A DNA stretch of 64,000 bases, from positions 1 to 64,000 of the forward strand of contig JALHLU010000006.1 of assembly GCA_022844345.1 (NCBI GenBank). The letters are read 5' to 3'. Positions 35,660-44,011 of the stretch are shown here, piece after piece. Position numbers and translations under genes: made by a program. The stretch's first letter is position 1. The number at the start of each line of letters is the position of its first letter. The stretch comes from Hyphomonadaceae bacterium (GTDB taxonomy: Bacteria > Pseudomonadota > Alphaproteobacteria > Caulobacterales > Hyphomonadaceae). Below the pieces are notes generated by a model. It ran no database searches, was not told the origin of the DNA, and worked only from the letters and a program-made list of their open reading frames with translations.

Positions 35660-36463
35660 ATGGGGCGTGCGTCGAATTTGCCCGGCGCGGTTGACGCCCG
35701 CGCGACGAGAAGCCATTTCGGACCTATGCAGGATATCTGGGGTCGCCGCACGGAATCGGGCCTCACGGCCGAGGAGCTTCGCGAGAAGGTCCACCTCCAC
35801 CTTACGCGCAATCTGGGGGAGCCCCACATCGCCTTTTCCGACCAGGACGGCTGGGCCGGCAAGTCCAAGGAACCAGGGCCGCCCGTCGATGTGATGGTGG
35901 TGCCGCCCGAAGGCGAGCGGCGCTTTGCCTATGTCTGCAGTTTTGGGTCCGCAATGAAGAAGGGAGGAGACGCCCTGTCTCCCGGCGGAAAGGCTCGCAT
36001 GGAATTCGCCCTCGCCGTTCCGCAAAAGGGCGATGCCGCCGCAGACCTCGCCATGCTGAACCTCGCCGCCAATACAGTGCGGCAGTTCGCGAAACTGGTT
36101 CACATCCAGTCGGTGCGCGTGAGCCCGGGCGAGACCGTGCAGTTTGCGCGCGATCCCAGGCCTATGTTCGAGAATTCGAAGCAGGTGGCGTTTGCCTTCA
36201 CGCGCCCGCGCCTGCCGGCTGACGCGTTCCGGCGCATGCGCCTTGGCGAGGGCGACGCGGTCGACTTCTGGTCGCCTGTGCCGATCTATCGCGAGGAGCT
36301 GGAGGCCGCAGCCGCTCGCGGCACGGACAGGCTGGCGCGCGGACTGGAAAAGGCGGGCGTAACCGAGATGCTTCATCTTGACCGCCCGACGGTGGCGCGT
36401 GCGGCCTATGGCCTGCGCCGCACATGGGTATCGCGCGTGATGGACTTCTTCCGGAAGCGCTAG
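35660..36463 (+). CDS. Suppressor-of-fused (SUFU)-like domain protein
   Basis: 267 residues from ATG 35660, with GGGAG eight bases upstream; ATG 35726 is an alternative. PPVDVMVVPPEGERRFAYVCSFGSAMKK and RMEFALAVPQ match the bacterial SUFU domain (PF05076-like), which begins with a xDxxxxPPxxxRPxxxxxT-type strand. No signal peptide. Bacterial SUFU proteins are of unknown role and often sit near toxin-immunity genes, but nothing here supports that. It is followed by sdhB after 129 bases. Confidence 0.65.
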   Translation: MGRASNLPGAVDARATRSHFGPMQDIWGRRTESGLTAEELREKVHLHLTRNLGEPHIAFSDQDGWAGKSKEPGPPVDVMVVPPEGERRFAYVCSFGSAMKKGGDALSPGGKARMEFALAVPQKGDAAADLAMLNLAANTVRQFAKLVHIQSVRVSPGETVQFARDPRPMFENSKQVAFAFTRPRLPADAFRRMRLGEGDAVDFWSPVPIYREELEAAAARGTDRLARGLEKAGVTEMLHLDRPTVARAAYGLRRTWVSRVMDFFRKR

Positions 36464-36592
36464 GGCGACGCCCGGCGTACCTCGCCTATCTTTCAGAAAA
36501 CTGGAGGAAAAATGCGACCTTCCGGCGCTTGTGCTTGGCCAATCCGGGGGTAGATTGCAGCCCAATCCAAGGCCGCCTGGAAAGCACAAGCG

Positions 36593-37372
36593 ATGGTCGA
36601 ACTTACGCTGCCGCGCAATTCCAAGATCAAGCAGGGGAAGCGCTGGCCCAAGCCGGCGGCGGCCAAGAAGCTGCGCACCTTCAAGATCTATCGCTATGAC
36701 CCCGAAACCGGCGGCAACCCGCGCTGGGACTACTATCAGATCGACATGAGCAAGGTCGGGCCGATGGTCCTAGACGTGCTCATCTACATCAAGAACGAGA
36801 TCGACCCGACGCTGACCTTCCGCCGTTCGTGCCGCGAGGGCGTCTGCGGCTCCTGCTCGATGAACATCGGCGGCCACAACACCATCGCCTGCACCAAGGG
36901 GTGGGACGAATTCTCTGGTGACATCACGATCGCCCCGCTGCCGCACCAGGCCGTGGTCAAGGATCTCGTGCCCGACCTCACCAACTTCTACGCCCAGCAT
37001 GCGTATGTTCAGCCTTACCTGAAGACGCAGACGCCCGAGCCGCAGAAGGAATGGAAGCAGACCGAGGAAGACCGCTCCAAGCTCGACGGTCTCTACGAGT
37101 GCATCATGTGCGCCTCGTGCTCGACCGCCTGCCCCAGCTACTGGTGGAATGGCGACAAGTTCCTCGGGCCGGCCGCCCTGCTGCAAGCCTATCGCTGGAT
37201 TGTCGATAGCCGCGACGAAGCCACCGGCGAACGGCTCGACGACCTGGAAGATCCGTTCAAACTCTATCGCTGCCACACCATCATGAACTGCGCGCAGGTC
37301 TGCCCGAAGGGTCTCAACCCCGCCAAGGCCATCGCCGAGATCAAGAAACTGATGGTCGAACGCGCGACGTGA
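36593..37372 (+). CDS. sdhB: Succinate dehydrogenase iron-sulfur subunit
   Basis: 259 residues. [2Fe-2S] ligands C80, C85, C88, C100 in [11 protein letters not shown] and TIAC; [4Fe-4S] C170, C173, C176, C180 in [11 protein letters not shown]; [3Fe-4S] C227, C233, C237 in [11 protein letters not shown]. Electrons pass from SdhA FAD to the membrane quinone. It is separated from sdhCDA by a DUF805 and a SUFU-like gene and so must have its own promoter or read-through over the SUFU-like gene. It is followed by arsC after 4 bases. Confidence 0.97.
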   Translation: MVELTLPRNSKIKQGKRWPKPAAAKKLRTFKIYRYDPETGGNPRWDYYQIDMSKVGPMVLDVLIYIKNEIDPTLTFRRSCREGVCGSCSMNIGGHNTIACTKGWDEFSGDITIAPLPHQAVVKDLVPDLTNFYAQHAYVQPYLKTQTPEPQKEWKQTEEDRSKLDGLYECIMCASCSTACPSYWWNGDKFLGPAALLQAYRWIVDSRDEATGERLDDLEDPFKLYRCHTIMNCAQVCPKGLNPAKAIAEIKKLMVERAT

Positions 37373-37376
37373 TCCG

Positions 37377-37814
37377 ATGACGGACGCCCTGTTCCCCGTC
37401 GTGATCCATCACAACCCGGACTGTGGCACGTCGCGCAACGTCCTCGCCATCATCGAGGCTGCAGGATATGCGCCGGTCGTGATCGACTATCTCCGCGAGG
37501 GCTGGACCCGGCCGCAGTTGCGGGCGCTGTTTGCCGCCGCGAGCCTCACCGCTCGTCAGGCCCTGCGCGAGACAAAGTCCCCCGCCGCGGAGCTTGGACT
37601 GCTTGATGCCTCCGTCAGCGATGACGCCCTCATCGCCGCCATGATCGAACATCCCGTCCTGGTGAACCGCCCGCTAGTAGCCACACCGAGAGGTGTCAAG
37701 CTGTGCCGGCCGAGCGAAGCCGTCCTCGACCTGCTCGAACACTGGCCGAAGGGGCCGTTCGCAAAGGAAGACGGATCGCCGTTGATCGATGCGGACGGGA
37801 AGCGCGTTCCTTGA
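37377..37814 (+). CDS. arsC: Arsenate reductase (glutaredoxin type)
   Basis: 145 residues. HHNPDCGTSRNVLAI contains nucleophile Cys16; LREGWTRPQLRALF and RPLVATPRGVKLCRPSE provide the substrate-binding arginines. It reduces arsenate to arsenite with glutathione/glutaredoxin in the cytoplasm. No arsR, arsB or acr3 lies nearby, so the context does not prove an arsenic role. It starts four bases after sdhB, and its stop codon overlaps the TTG start of the next gene (TTGA). Confidence 0.9.
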   Translation: MTDALFPVVIHHNPDCGTSRNVLAIIEAAGYAPVVIDYLREGWTRPQLRALFAAASLTARQALRETKSPAAELGLLDASVSDDALIAAMIEHPVLVNRPLVATPRGVKLCRPSEAVLDLLEHWPKGPFAKEDGSPLIDADGKRVP

Positions 37815-38347
37815 CTGGCGGCGTCCGCATCCGGCCCGTGCGGCCGGCCGACCTGCCGGAAATCACCGCGATCTACAGTCACGCCGTGCTGACCGGGACG
37901 GCAAGCTATGAATACGATCCGCCCGGTCTCGATGAGATGACGAAGCGCTTCGAGACCAACGCCGCCAACGGCTTTCCCTGCATCGTCGCGCAGGTAGATG
38001 GCCGCGTGCAGGGATACGCCTATGCGAGCCATTTCCGGACGCGCCCTGCCTATCGTTTCATGGTGGAGGACTCGATCTACATATCGCCCGATGCGCAGGG
38101 ACAGGGGATCGGCACGCTGTTGCTGGGCGAGCTTCTCGCGCGCTGCGAAGCGCTCGGCTTTCGCCAGATGATTGCGGTGATCGGCGATGCCGGAGTCAAT
38201 CTCGCATCTGCGCGGCTGCACGCGGCGATGGGCTTTGCCGAGTGTGGGCGCATCGCCGGTTCTGGCTTCAAGTTCGGCCGGTGGTGCGATACGCTGCTGA
38301 TGCAACGCGCGCTCAACGGCGGGGCACAGACGCTTCCGGAAAACTGA
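37811..38347 (+). CDS. GNAT acetyltransferase (phosphinothricin/methionine-sulfoximine acetyltransferase-like)
   Basis: 178 residues from TTG 37811, which overlaps the arsC stop (TTGA) and begins the domain VRIRPVRPADLPEITAIYSHAV. PAYRFMVEDSIYISPDAQGQGIGTLLLGELL contains the acetyl-CoA loop (Q/GxxG), and GDAGVNLASARLHAAMGFAECG is the late helix-strand. The family acetylates small amines such as phosphinothricin or methionine sulfoximine. The gene is coupled to arsC. Confidence 0.85.
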   Translation: MTGGVRIRPVRPADLPEITAIYSHAVLTGTASYEYDPPGLDEMTKRFETNAANGFPCIVAQVDGRVQGYAYASHFRTRPAYRFMVEDSIYISPDAQGQGIGTLLLGELLARCEALGFRQMIAVIGDAGVNLASARLHAAMGFAECGRIAGSGFKFGRWCDTLLMQRALNGGAQTLPEN

Positions 38348-38599
38348 AACGCCCGGGCGTCGATGGTGGCGGGCTCGGCCAGACCGGCATGACGCGATCA
38401 TCAGTTCACGGACCATCACGTCCTCGCCGCAATCCGTCACGGGTTCGCCGCAATCTCGCGTGCGGCGAGTGCGGAACTCACTGCAAAATTCACGCGTTCA
38501 AGAGGGGTACCTTATTGGGGTGCGGCCGCCGCCCATCCCATATCTACTCTGACGCGCATCAGGCATTTCGCCTGCGGAGCGTCGAACGGAGGCGAACAC

Positions 38600-39247
38600 A
38601 TGTATATTCGCACCGCAAGGCCGGACAAACGCACGCGCATCGCCGGTATGGCGCTCGCCGTGGTGACCATAGCCGGCCTCGGCTACGTGGTGGCGACGAG
38701 CGTGAACTCATTCGTTGTGGAAGAAGAAATGCGCACGGAGCTGGCGCTCATCACGCCGCCCCCTCCTCCGCCAGTCGAGCTCCCTGAGCCGCCGAAGGTT
38801 GAGGTTGTGGAGGAAGTGGAAGCCCCGCCGGCGCCACCCGCAATCATCGTGCCCGATATCCAGGTCTTCCCTGAGGAGCTTCCGCCAATCGTGGCGCCGG
38901 TGTCGGACCCTGTTCCGCTGCCCGAGCCGGTGCCGGTCGCTCCAAGCCCAGCGCCGGTGACGCAGACGCGCTCGGCGCCCAAACTGATCGCGAGCGACAA
39001 ACCCGACTATCCTTCCGCCGCGCGCCGCGCGGGCGAGCAAGGCACGACGCAACTGGACGTGTGTGTGAATGCCAGCGGCCGCGTCACATCGGTGTCGGTC
39101 GCGCGCTCCAGCGGTTCGCAACGTCTCGATGATGCCGCTGCCAAGTGGCTCCGCGGCGAGCGTTTCCAGCCCGCGCGCATCAATGGCGCTCCGAGCGAAG
39201 TGTGCGGCCACAACGTGTACTACGAGTGGAGTCTGCGCGACGCTTAA
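38600..39247 (+). CDS. TonB-family energy transducer
   Basis: 215 residues. A single N-terminal membrane anchor (MALAVVTIAGLGYVVATSV), then a Pro-rich periplasmic spacer (PPPPPPVELPEPP near 52-64), and a C-terminal TonB domain from about residue 130: KPDYPSAARRAGEQGTTQLDVCVNASGRV and the conserved LRGERFQPARINGAP. TonB links ExbB/ExbD proton-motive energy to outer-membrane receptors. No exbBD or receptor gene is adjacent. Monocistronic with its own terminator. Confidence 0.85.
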   Translation: MYIRTARPDKRTRIAGMALAVVTIAGLGYVVATSVNSFVVEEEMRTELALITPPPPPPVELPEPPKVEVVEEVEAPPAPPAIIVPDIQVFPEELPPIVAPVSDPVPLPEPVPVAPSPAPVTQTRSAPKLIASDKPDYPSAARRAGEQGTTQLDVCVNASGRVTSVSVARSSGSQRLDDAAAKWLRGERFQPARINGAPSEVCGHNVYYEWSLRDA

Positions 39248-39270
39248 GAGCTAAACTACATTCCAGGAGA

Positions 39271-39304
39271 ACGGCTCGCCATCACAGGCGGGCCGTTTGC
39301 TTTG
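39271..39304 (+). terminator. Rho-independent terminator after tonB-like gene
   Basis: ACGGCTCGCC (39271-39280), loop ATCACA, GGCGGGCCGT (39287-39296), then TTGCTTTG. A 10-bp stem with one T-G pair, 24 bases after the stop. Confidence 0.75.
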
Positions 39305-39314
39305 CACTCGTTGT

Positions 39315-39766
39315 TCAGGATTGTCCTGGAACGCCAAGGAAGGGCGCGCGGATAAACTCGCGATAGAGTCTGATCTGGCGCGGCAGCGCCCTGGGATCAT
39401 CGAGCACTTTCGACAACACGATGCCCCGTCGTCGAGCACCTCCTCGAACATCTTCAGCGCGATCAGGGGGCCATGCAGAGGGTCTTCCGACAGCTCATCC
39501 GCCCGCGCGAAAATGCCGTCGAACAGCACGCGCTCCCTGTCGAGATAGCGTTCGAGCAGCGCTTGAGCGAGTTCGCCCTTGTCTGCGAAATGGCAGAAGA
39601 AGCCGCTCATCGTGATGCCAACGGCGGCGATGATTTCCTCGATCGACGAAGCCGCAAAGCCCTTGGCGAGGATGGCGGACTGTGCGGCGTCGAGAATACG
39701 CTGGCGCGTATCGCCGGGAACAGGCGATGGCAGGGCGGCGCTGCGAAGGCCTTCGGGCGCAGGCAT
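39315..39766 (-). pseudogene. Decayed TetR-family regulator (internal deletion and frameshift)
   Basis: The start MPAPEGLRSAALPSPVPGD and the HTH (TRQRILDAAQSAILAKGFAASSIEEIIAAVGI, GFFCHFADKGELAQALL) are intact to about residue 112. After ALKMFEEVLDDG the open frame continues with non-family residues. A different frame, one base apart, reads IVLSKVLDDPRALPRQIRLYREFIR and stops at 39315. That segment resembles the very C-terminal end of this TetR subfamily, so about 70 ligand-domain residues seem deleted. One G too many in the GGGG at 39424-39427 breaks the frame. Likely non-functional as a ligand-responsive regulator. Confidence 0.7.
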
Positions 39767-39904
39767 GTGGCGGTCCTTCCTGGCTTGTTATCACTGCTGC
39801 ACGGTCGGATCGCGCTTTGCGGGAAAAACCACAAAGTCGGTGCAGAAAAAAGGCGGGAAGCCCGGCGTTTTTCTCGGGGCCAAGAGTTCGCGGAATTGCC
39901 GGCC

Positions 39905-39942
39905 AGAAAAGACTGCGGCGGCCCGGAAAAACGGACCGCCGC
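39905..39942 (-). terminator. Rho-independent terminator of the trmD-rplS operon
   Basis: On the minus strand the stem GCGGCGGTCC/GGGCCGCCGC (39942-39915, loop with T5) is followed by AGTCTTTTCT. It lies about 30 bases after the rplS stop. Confidence 0.75.
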
Positions 39943-39970
39943 CTGAATTTTCTGCATTGGCTGCAGGCAA

Positions 39971-40360
39971 TCAGCCTGCGGCTTCCTCGCGGGTAGCACC
40001 GGTCTTCTCGGCGATGCGGGCGCGTTTGCCCGTGCGGCCGCGCAGGTAATACAGCTTGGCGCGACGGACCTTGCCGCGGCGGCGCACTTCTATGCTGTCG
40101 AGCACCGGGGAGTGGACCGGGAACACCCGCTCGACGCCTTCGCCGAACGAGAGTTTGCGGACCGTGAAGTTCTCGTTGAGGCCCGAGCCGGCGCGCGCGA
40201 TGCAGAGACCTTCGAAGGCCTGAACGCGCTCGCGCTCGCCTTCCTTGATCTTCACGTTGACGCGCAGCGTGTCGCCGGGGGCGAAATCAGGGATCTTCTT
40301 GCTACCGGAAACGCGAGCAATTTCCTCGCGCTCGAGGGTCTGGATGAGATGGGCGGCCAT
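39971..40360 (-). CDS. rplS: Large ribosomal subunit protein bL19
   Basis: 129 residues. [31 protein letters not shown] and [46 protein letters not shown] are the L19 core. It sits at the interface of the subunits. It starts 3 bases after the trmD stop, as usual in the rpsP-rimM-trmD-rplS order. Confidence 0.97.
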   Translation of the reverse strand: MAAHLIQTLEREEIARVSGSKKIPDFAPGDTLRVNVKIKEGERERVQAFEGLCIARAGSGLNENFTVRKLSFGEGVERVFPVHSPVLDSIEVRRRGKVRRAKLYYLRGRTGKRARIAEKTGATREEAAG

Positions 40361-40363
40361 GGA

Positions 40364-41089
40364 TCAGGTCTTTCCGGCGGGCGGCTTGGCCCGCGTAAAA
40401 GGGGCATCTTGGGAAGCGGCGTATAAATCGGGTCTTCTGGCTTTAGTCAACTCCTCGGCCTGATTTCTCCGCCAAGCCCGGATTTTCGCGTGATCTCCGG
40501 AGGTTAACACCGCCGGTATCTCGCGCCCCTCCCACACCTGGGGCCGCGTATAGTGGGGGTGCTCCAGCAGGCCGGTCTCGAAGCTCTCCTCGGCAAGGGA
40601 CTCCGCATTGCCGGCCACCCCGGGAACCAGCCGCACGCAGGCTTCAAGCAGCGCCTGGGCGGCAACCTCCCCGCCCGCGAGCACGAAATCCCCGAGCGAT
40701 ATCTCTTCCATGCCCCTGCCCTCGATCACCCGCTCGTCCAACCCCTCGAAGCGGCCGCACAGAAGGATGAGGCCGGGACCGGCGGCCAGTTGGCGGACCC
40801 GGGCCTGGGTCAGCGGCTTCCCCCGGGGCGACAGGTAGATCAGCGGTCGGCCCGCCGGATCGACGCTGTCGATCGCGGCGGCGGCGACGTCGGCCCTCAT
40901 CACCATGCCGGCCCCGCCGCCCGAGGGTGTATCGTCCACATTGCGATGCTTGCCGATGCCGAATGTTCGGATGTCGACCGTCTCAAGAGACCACAGGCCC
41001 TCGCGCAGGGCCGTTCCGACGATCGAAACGCCCAGCACGCCAGGGAAGGCGTCCGGCAACAGGGTGAGGCAGGTGGCGCGAAACGACAT
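40364..41089 (-). CDS. trmD: tRNA (guanine-N1)-methyltransferase
   Basis: 241 residues from ATG 41089; an in-frame start at 41125 is less likely. [24 protein letters not shown] is the TrmD start motif and [20 protein letters not shown] the SPOUT knot that binds S-adenosylmethionine. [18 protein letters not shown] follows. It methylates G37 of tRNAs for Leu, Pro and Arg and prevents frameshifting. Cotranscribed with rplS. rpsP and rimM, its usual upstream partners, are absent: the gene is preceded by a divergent secreted-protein gene. Confidence 0.97.
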   Translation of the reverse strand: MSFRATCLTLLPDAFPGVLGVSIVGTALREGLWSLETVDIRTFGIGKHRNVDDTPSGGGAGMVMRADVAAAAIDSVDPAGRPLIYLSPRGKPLTQARVRQLAAGPGLILLCGRFEGLDERVIEGRGMEEISLGDFVLAGGEVAAQALLEACVRLVPGVAGNAESLAEESFETGLLEHPHYTRPQVWEGREIPAVLTSGDHAKIRAWRRNQAEELTKARRPDLYAASQDAPFTRAKPPAGKT

Positions 41090-41202
41090 GACAGTTCCGT
41101 TAGCTTGGGGCGCAGGCAATTGCACCTCTTATGCGATCGCCGACTGTTACTAGACGCTGTCTGGTGATATGGAACGATCCACAATCACTGGGAGGTTCCT
41201 TC

Positions 41203-41550
41203 ATGAGACTTGCTATCTGCGCCCTTGCCGCCGTTTTCGCCGCCGCGCCCGTCCTCGCACAGACCGCGCCTTCGGACACGATCGTGGTTGTCCTCGAAAA
41301 GGGCACGACCATGAACGTGATCAGCATGGGCATGGTGGGCGATGTTGCCTACAAGCCCGACGGCACCTTCTCCGGCTTCGACGGAATGTACGAAGGCACC
41401 TACAAGGTTGATGGGACGAAGCTCTGCGTCACGGCCCCTGCCGTCCAGCAGGACAATGTCTGCTTCGAGTATCCCTCGGGCCTGAAGTCCGGCGACAAGT
41501 TCAAGATCACCGACGCCAACATCGGCGAGATCGAGATCACCCTCAAGTAA
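41203..41550 (+). CDS. Small secreted hypothetical protein
   Basis: 115 residues from ATG 41203 with GGGAGG 8 bases upstream. Clear Sec signal (LAICALAAVFAAAPVLAQ). The mature part is short, acidic and likely beta-rich, with two cysteines (LCVTAP and NVCFEYP) that could form a disulfide. I recognise no family. Divergent from trmD and followed by a strong terminator. Confidence 0.6.
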   Translation: MRLAICALAAVFAAAPVLAQTAPSDTIVVVLEKGTTMNVISMGMVGDVAYKPDGTFSGFDGMYEGTYKVDGTKLCVTAPAVQQDNVCFEYPSGLKSGDKFKITDANIGEIEITLK

Positions 41551-41573
41551 TCCGCGCCATCTGGCCGGAAGCG

Positions 41574-41601
41574 AACGCCGCCCCCGCCGGGGCGGCGTTT
41601 T
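41574..41601 (+). terminator. Strong rho-independent terminator
   Basis: AACGCCGCCCC (41574-41584) pairs with GGGGCGGCGTT (41589-41599) across a CGCC loop and is followed by TT; 24 bases after the stop of the secreted-protein gene. Confidence 0.85.
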
Positions 41602-41683
41602 CATTTGCAGCTACGCAAACTCCGCCCTGTTCGAACGAATGTGATGTGGCGAACCCGCCCGGAGGCGCCTAAGACTTGTCACG

Positions 41684-42739
41684 ATGCGGAACGACGCGCG
41701 CAGGTTGAAGCCCGTGCATGTTCTGGCGGCGGCCTTGCTCGCCTGCCTGCCGCTTCTTGCCGCCTGCGAATCCCTGCTCGAGGCCGAGGCCCTCAAGACC
41801 TATCCACCCGAAGGCCAGCTGGTGGATGTGGGCGATGGCCGCCGCATCCAGATCGATTGCCGAGGGACTGGCGGCCCGACCGTCGTGTTCCAGTCAGGCG
41901 GGGACCTGCTGGGATCGCTCGCGTGGACACCGCTGCTGGAACGCGTGTCAACGCGTACACGCGCCTGCGCCTATAGCCGGGCTGGCATCCTCTGGAGCGA
42001 TCCCGCGCGCGCGACCTTCAGGCCGGAGGAAGTCGCAGAGGATCTTCGCGCAGCGCTCCAGGCTGTTGGCGAGACCGGCCCCTACATCCTCGTGTCGCAT
42101 TCGCGCGGCGGACTCTACAGCCTGATCTTTGCCGGGCTCTACCGCGCGGATGTGGCTGGCCTGGTGTTCGCCGACTCCTCCCACCCCGACCAGGAAAAGC
42201 GCTTTGCCGAAGCTGGCTTGCCAGTTGGCGACTATGTCTCTCCCGGCCAGGAGCTGAGCCTTGCGTTCAGATGGACTGGTCTGATGCGCCTTGCGCCTTA
42301 CCCGGCCGCCCCATCCATCACAGGGCAGGTCAACGCTTTCTATCCACGCTCGGCCGAAGCAAATGCCCGCGAGGCGCGGGCCCGATCGCAGACCATGGAA
42401 GTCGCCGGCCGCTATCGCGACCTGCAGAACTGGCCTGTGGTCGTGCTGGCGCGGGAGCTGCCCGCCCAGACCCAGGCGCGCCAGCGTGCAGACGCACACG
42501 ACGCCTATCTGCTTTCGGCCGATGGACTTGTGGCGGGATCAGACACGCCGGAAAGCGAAGTGGTGTGGCGGCAGTTGCAGGCGAATCTTGCGACTTGGTC
42601 GAGCCGTGGCCGGTTGCAGATCGTGCCGGAGTCAAACCACGCTTTCTTCTTCCATCGCCCGGATGTGGTGGCCGAGGCGATTGAGGAAGTGCTGGCCGCT
42701 AGCCGGGTTGTGAGGCGGCGGCTTCCTCCGGCTGGCTAG
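41684..42739 (+). CDS. Alpha/beta hydrolase, predicted lipoprotein
   Basis: 351 residues. The leader ends in LLAAC (Cys28), so probably lipid-anchored in the envelope. The nucleophile elbow is SHSRGG with Ser140; GTGGPTVVFQSGGDLLGS precedes and ESNHAFFFHRP near the C terminus carries the His. Hydrolyses an unknown ester or amide. The last 41 bases overlap the end of the convergent symporter gene. Confidence 0.8.
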   Translation: MRNDARRLKPVHVLAAALLACLPLLAACESLLEAEALKTYPPEGQLVDVGDGRRIQIDCRGTGGPTVVFQSGGDLLGSLAWTPLLERVSTRTRACAYSRAGILWSDPARATFRPEEVAEDLRAALQAVGETGPYILVSHSRGGLYSLIFAGLYRADVAGLVFADSSHPDQEKRFAEAGLPVGDYVSPGQELSLAFRWTGLMRLAPYPAAPSITGQVNAFYPRSAEANAREARARSQTMEVAGRYRDLQNWPVVVLARELPAQTQARQRADAHDAYLLSADGLVAGSDTPESEVVWRQLQANLATWSSRGRLQIVPESNHAFFFHRPDVVAEAIEEVLAASRVVRRRLPPAG

Positions 42740-43970
42740 CCTCACCCTTCGCAGCGATCACAGTCGCAGCCATATCGCCCGACACATTGCCGACCGTGCG
42801 GAAGATGTCGGGCACCGCCTCGACCGCAACCAGAATGCCGAGCAGTTCGATGGGAACACCCATCGCCATCGAGATCGGCGCGACGCTTGCCACGAAGGAA
42901 ATCTCGCCGGGCAGCCCGACCGATCCGATGCTGATCGCGATGGCGACGAATCCGCCGATCACGAGAGCCATCGGCGACAGCTCGACGCCGAACACGGCCG
43001 CGCAGAAGAACACGACACCAAGGTTGGCGACCGGGCTGGTCATCCGGAAGACGGCGACCGCCAGCGGTAGCACGATGCCGGCGACGCGCGCTGGCACGCC
43101 CATCGCATCGCGCGAGCGCTCCACCATGAGCGGCAGCGAGGCCAGAGATGACCGGCTCGAAATGGCCACGGCAAGAACCGGCGCCGTTGCATTGAGGAAA
43201 CGCCCAATGGGCGCCCCGCCCCATACAATGGCGAACAGGAAGGCCAGCGGCACGATCGCCGCCGTCACCGCAGAGACGACGACAAGATACTGCGCGATGG
43301 TGCCGACGATCTCGATCCCCGCGATCAGGCCAACGCCCAGCGCCAGCGCAAAGACGCCAATGGGAGCGACATAGAGAACCCAGCGGACGATCACGATCAT
43401 GGTGTCGGCGACGGCGCGGAAGAAGGCGATCATCGGCGCGCGCTGCGCCTGCGGAAGCCGGGTTGCGGCAAAGCCGAAGAACATCGCGAAGACGACCAGC
43501 GGGAGGACGGCGCCCTCTGCGGCTGCGGCGACGGCGTTGCCTGGCGCGAGGGCCGCGAGCCACTCGCCAATAGTCGGCGGCGCGGCGGCCTGTGTGGGCT
43601 GCCCCCCCGCGTCAGCAATAAGGCTGGCGGCAGCGCCGGGATCGACCGGCCAGATCGAAAGGACAAGCGGGAAAGCAAAGCAGGCAAATACGGTGGACGA
43701 GACCAGCAGGACGCCGAACACCATGATCGAGCGGGCCGCCAGCTTTCCGCTGGATGCCGCATCCGCCACGGATGCAACGCCGGAGACAAGCAGGCAGAAC
43801 ACGAGCGGGATCACGGTCATCCGCAGCAGGTTGAGCCATAGGTCGCCGATATGGCCGACCTGCACCGCGACGTCGGCCATGAAGATGTTGCCGGAGGCGC
43901 CCACCATCGCTCCGATGGCGATGCCAGCCGCCAGCGCCAGCAGCGTTATGATGCTGAGCCACTTGATCAT
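42699..43970 (-). CDS. Dicarboxylate/amino-acid:cation symporter family protein, atypical TM7
   Basis: 423 residues with about eight helices and two re-entrant hairpins. HP1 reads SSRSSLASLPL, HP2 GLPGEISFVASVAPI, and TM8 DIFRTVGNVSGD keeps the Asp/Arg/Asn/Asp substrate residues. In TM7, the usual NMDGT (Na+-site) is replaced by FRMTSPVANL. It probably imports a C4-dicarboxylate or acidic amino acid, but cation coupling may differ. Located in the inner membrane. The 3' end overlaps the hydrolase gene by 41 bases. Confidence 0.85.
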   Translation of the reverse strand: MIKWLSIITLLALAAGIAIGAMVGASGNIFMADVAVQVGHIGDLWLNLLRMTVIPLVFCLLVSGVASVADAASSGKLAARSIMVFGVLLVSSTVFACFAFPLVLSIWPVDPGAAASLIADAGGQPTQAAAPPTIGEWLAALAPGNAVAAAAEGAVLPLVVFAMFFGFAATRLPQAQRAPMIAFFRAVADTMIVIVRWVLYVAPIGVFALALGVGLIAGIEIVGTIAQYLVVVSAVTAAIVPLAFLFAIVWGGAPIGRFLNATAPVLAVAISSRSSLASLPLMVERSRDAMGVPARVAGIVLPLAVAVFRMTSPVANLGVVFFCAAVFGVELSPMALVIGGFVAIAISIGSVGLPGEISFVASVAPISMAMGVPIELLGILVAVEAVPDIFRTVGNVSGDMAATVIAAKGEASQPEEAAASQPG

Positions 43971-44011
43971 CTATCGATGCTCCCGCCTGATCCCGCGACG
44001 ACGCTACAGGC

